Part shown: piece by piece, positions 34,210-36,365 of the stretch
Layout of the letters: every line of letters starts with the position of its first letter
Numbering within the stretch: the stretch's first letter is position 1
DNA from: Butyrivibrio sp.
GTDB taxonomy: Bacteria > Bacillota > Clostridia > Lachnospirales > Lachnospiraceae
Length of the DNA stretch: 36,365 nucleotides
Reading direction: 5' to 3'
Assembly (NCBI GenBank): GCA_015056585.1
Contig: SVFZ01000046.1
Coordinates: 1 to 36,365, forward strand
Notes under the pieces: generated by a model
The model's database searches: none
Seen by the model: the letters and a program-made list of their open reading frames with translations, nothing else
What the model was told of the DNA's origin: nothing
Program-made: the position numbers and the translations under genes

Positions 34210-35555
34210 GGAATACCTCTTGTTGTAATAAAATATGTAATTATCAAAATGCAATCAGCAAGTGCCCAGGCACAGATTTCCCCAAAATAGATACCATAAT
34301 ATCCTATGATACGAGTTAAGAAAATCGCGCAGGCCACCCTCATTATCAGCTGTGCAAAGCTTGAAAGCATAGGAATTATGCTGTTTCCCATACCCTGCAA
34401 GGTTGATCTGACAATATACAAAATGTAGAGAAGCGGGAAAAATGCAGCCAGTACCTGCAGATAATTGTATCCATATGAAAATACCTTGGCGTTTGCAGTC
34501 CCTGTATCTATGAATAGTTTCATCAAAGGCTGCCCAAAAATGATCATCACCACAGAACATGAAAGAGCCGTTATAATACCAAGCAGTACGCTTACTTTTA
34601 CTCCGCTGCGTACACGTTCATAATCTTTTGCCCCCATATTCTGTGAAACATATGCAACTACAGCTAATCCATAAGAAGATGCTGCAATCTCAAGAAGTGC
34701 ATATATTTTTCCTGCTATGGTATATCCGGTGAGAAAAGAGAGCTCATACTGATTGATCCTATTGATGACGATAAGACCACCTATTGCAGTGATCACACTC
34801 TGAAGCGCCATTGGAAGGCCAATTGTCATCAGCTCTTTTACCACGGTAAATCCGCTCTTTAATCCGGAGCTCTTTGCGGAAGTCGCATCAGAAATGCCCT
34901 GCCTGTTTTTATATACGTTATAACCACAGATAAGCATAACTAGGCATTCCGAAAGGATTGTACCGAGAGCCGCTCCTCCTATCCCCATATTCAGGGCGCT
35001 TACAAACAATATGTCCAAAACAATGTTGCACAGTGAGGAAACAGTCATAGCCATAAGATGAATTTTGCTATTCCCTCTGCTCCTCAAAACCGCAGCAAAA
35101 AGCTGATAAAAAATAAGAAAAGGAAGCCCTGCAAATATGACATCAACGTAGGTTTTAGCAAAAGAGAACACCTCATCTTTTGTATCAAGCACTCTTAGTA
35201 CAAATCCGGAAGTGCCAAGTAAAAGCGCCACCAGAGATATTGCTAACCCGAAACAGATTGCCTTAGCCTTTTTATAGTACTGAGAGAAAGCAGCTTCGTC
35301 TTTTTCCCCATACTTATTACCCAATAAAACTGAAAATCCCTGGATTAAGCCTATGACAAATCCATTCACCAGGAATATATACCAATCAGTTCCGCCTATG
35401 GCTGAGAGCCCTTTGGCGCCAACTTTTTGGCCTATAATGATGCTGTCTACAATAATGTAGAGCTGCTGAAAAACATTACCAACTATCAACGAAAAAGCAA
35501 AACTTAAAATCAGTGATAACGGTTTCCCCTTAGTCAGATCCCGATCTTCATTCAT
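34197..35555 (-). CDS. MATE family efflux transporter
   Basis: 452 residues from ATG 35555, nine bases after GGAGGA; the open frame to 35585 has no site. Twelve hydrophobic helices in two similar halves are visible, with the N-terminal TKGKPLSLILSFAFSLIVGNVFQQLYIIVDSIIIGQKVG typical of the DinF/NorM-like MATE group. Family role: cation-coupled export of drugs or small metabolites. Coupled to the ABC exporter gene that follows. Substrate not deducible. Confidence 0.93.
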   Translation of the reverse strand: MNEDRDLTKGKPLSLILSFAFSLIVGNVFQQLYIIVDSIIIGQKVGAKGLSAIGGTDWYIFLVNGFVIGLIQGFSVLLGNKYGEKDEAAFSQYYKKAKAICFGLAISLVALLLGTSGFVLRVLDTKDEVFSFAKTYVDVIFAGLPFLIFYQLFAAVLRSRGNSKIHLMAMTVSSLCNIVLDILFVSALNMGIGGAALGTILSECLVMLICGYNVYKNRQGISDATSAKSSGLKSGFTVVKELMTIGLPMALQSVITAIGGLIVINRINQYELSFLTGYTIAGKIYALLEIAASSYGLAVVAYVSQNMGAKDYERVRSGVKVSVLLGIITALSCSVVMIIFGQPLMKLFIDTGTANAKVFSYGYNYLQVLAAFFPLLYILYIVRSTLQGMGNSIIPMLSSFAQLIMRVACAIFLTRIIGYYGIYFGEICAWALADCILIITYFITTRGIPCNL

Positions 35556-35588
35556 ACGTCTGTTCCTCCAAAAAAATAGCTGCATAAT

Positions 35589-35711
35589 TCATCTGATGTC
35601 ACTAAGTAGTATGGCTGTTGCATTTTCAACGTCTTTTGTAGTAAGACCAACTTCAGCATCTGTCTTTACCTGATGTTTTGTAATCTCACTATTATGAAGT
35701 TCAAGATCATC
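35589..35711 (-). pseudogene. Unidentified coding remnant following the MazG-like fragment
   Basis: In the frame shifted relative to the MazG-like gene, about 40 codons read as plausible protein (HQVKTDAEVGLTTKDV, ending ATAILLSDIR) to a TGA at 35589. It has no start of its own and meets the MazG fragment near 35711. I do not recognise the family; it looks like the tail of a different gene joined by a deletion. Confidence 0.3.
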
Positions 35712-35914
35712 AAGTGCTCACGCTCAGGGTTATCTGCATCAGAAGCTTCTGGGCCATGCTTTTTAACTATATCAATTACTTCCCCAACTTCACCAATCAT
35801 CCACAGCAGCTTATTCTTCCCGACTTCCGGAGAAATACCTTCCCACTTATCTTTGTATCTCTCCTGTAATGTTCTTTGCATATCAAGCATTTCATTTATA
35901 CCAAAATCCGCCAT
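35666..35914 (-). pseudogene. MazG-like nucleotide pyrophosphohydrolase, C-terminally truncated
   Basis: 82 codons. Residues 1 to about 66 look like an ordinary all-alpha NTP pyrophosphohydrolase: INEMLDMQRTLQERYKDKWEGISPEVGKNKLLWMIGEVGEVIDIVKKHG, with the first metal-binding Glu pair (GEVGEVID). After EREHL the family continues with a second EExxD helix and about 40 more residues; here the frame instead ends as ILNFIIVRLQNIR. The second metal site is absent, so the enzyme should be inactive. The ATG overlaps the end of the truncated histidine-phosphatase frame. Confidence 0.65.
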
Positions 35915-36054
35915 TGTTCACCCCTTAACACTTTCTTGTAAGTAAAATAACTTCTCCATTCCTGTAAAGCACTCTGCTCATCAAACTCAGCAGATGTGCA
36001 CCACTTTTTCCAATCATGAAGTACTTTGCCATGCCGAATTATCATTACTCTCAT
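35896..36054 (-). pseudogene. N-terminal fragment of histidine phosphatase (phosphoglycerate mutase family)
   Basis: 52 codons. It begins MRVMIIRHGKVLHDW then KKWCTSAEFDE, the start of a branch of the histidine phosphatase superfamily (IRHG catalytic motif). After about residue 26 similarity stops, and the frame ends at TAA 35896 after a basic stretch (SYFTYKKVLRGEQWRILV). The full family is around 180-200 residues, so more than two thirds is gone. Its ATG overlaps the NUDIX stop (ATGA), showing that it was once translationally coupled. Confidence 0.6.
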
Positions 36055-36365
36055 TTAACAGATACCATCCAGTTATCACCCTCAACAAGATATTGGAGCT
36101 CAGTAAGTTCCGGATTATTTATAACTTCTAGTAGTTCTTCCAAGTCATCAACTGTTTCAAGCTCTGATAGTTTACTTATTTCAACCCACTCCATCTTTCC
36201 TTCATCTGAGGAAATGATATCTCCAGTAAATTCGTTTGTTTTAAAAAGAAATACTATATATCTTCCATTTTCGTATTTACCGTCCCTGACTGGAAACTGC
36301 TTAACTCCAGCAAGTCGTGGGTTCTTTATATCCAGGCCGGTTTCTTCTTTCATCTCACGAATTAC
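36051..36365 (-). CDS. NUDIX hydrolase (N-terminus outside window)
   Basis: The frame is open from the right window edge; the first residues visible are VIREMKEETGL, the core of a Nudix box (REx2EExG), so the true start is beyond base 36365. The remaining 100 or so residues contain YIVFLFKTNEF, GDIISSDEGKMEWVEISKL and a C-terminal helix. Family role: hydrolysis of a nucleoside diphosphate linked to another group, often oxidised dNTPs. Ends in an ATGA overlap with the histidine-phosphatase fragment. Confidence 0.85.
   Translation of the reverse strand, partial: VIREMKEETGLDIKNPRLAGVKQFPVRDGKYENGRYIVFLFKTNEFTGDIISSDEGKMEWVEISKLSELETVDDLEELLEVINNPELTELQYLVEGDNWMVSVK

Noticed and set aside
34255-34560. 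101-codon frame inside the MATE gene
   Set aside because: Same-strand shadow in another frame of an obvious transporter.
1-36365. CRISPR array, tRNA, rRNA, prophage or IS element
   Set aside because: No regularly spaced repeats, tRNA-like cloverleaf, rRNA-like stretch, integrase or transposase was seen in either strand by eye.

Overview
The window looks like a chromosomal segment of a Firmicute of the Lachnospiraceae type, most likely Butyrivibrio or Pseudobutyrivibrio. The reasons are a butyrate kinase / phosphotransbutyrylase pair, an enormous secreted pectin enzyme ending in cell-wall-binding repeats, lipoprotein-type substrate-binding proteins, strong AGGAGG ribosome binding sites and moderate GC (judged by eye). 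The genus is an inference. Every gene I can support lies on the minus strand, so transcription runs from high to low coordinates. I saw no tRNA, rRNA, CRISPR array, IS element or prophage.

Left part (1-10.9 kb): a partial 3-hydroxyacyl-CoA dehydrogenase, a membrane-bound GGDEF protein with a small membrane partner, a three-gene amino-acid ABC importer with ArgR-like boxes at its promoter, and ptb-buk, the last two steps of butyrate formation. These are followed by a YhfC-type intramembrane protease homologue, the debris of an ABC exporter (ATPase tail plus shortened permease), an SPFH-domain / ribbon-helix-helix gene pair with a tandem 11-bp operator on its promoter, and a hotdog-fold acyl-CoA thioesterase.

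Centre (10.9-30.6 kb): a GT2 glycosyltransferase, then what I read as a rhamnogalacturonan-I (pectin backbone) utilisation locus. In transcription order it contains a 2768-residue secreted protein fusing an SGNH rhamnogalacturonan acetylesterase to a PL11 rhamnogalacturonan lyase, with several beta-sandwich modules and cell-wall-binding repeats. Next is an ABC-F ATPase preceded by a transcription attenuator. Then come a sugar-binding lipoprotein, an intercistronic hairpin, two CUT1-type permeases, a second LplA-like binding protein, and a YesM/YesN-type histidine kinase and AraC-type response regulator. The parts correspond to the Bacillus subtilis yes cluster (two-component system, importer, acetylesterase, RG lyase). 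The proposed flow is: extracellular deacetylation and cleavage, lipoprotein capture, import, and induction through the kinase/regulator. No GH105 gene and no importer ATPase gene is in view.

Right part (30.6-36.4 kb): a remnant resembling the tail of a PEP-utilising enzyme, a HAD phosphatase, a YjbR-MGMT fusion with an altered active-site motif, an ABC exporter overlapping a MATE efflux gene, and a run of truncated small genes (MazG-like, histidine phosphatase) next to a partial NUDIX hydrolase at the right edge. Gene decay by internal deletion is therefore visible in at least three places: about 7.8-8.8 kb, 30.9 kb and 35.6-36.05 kb.
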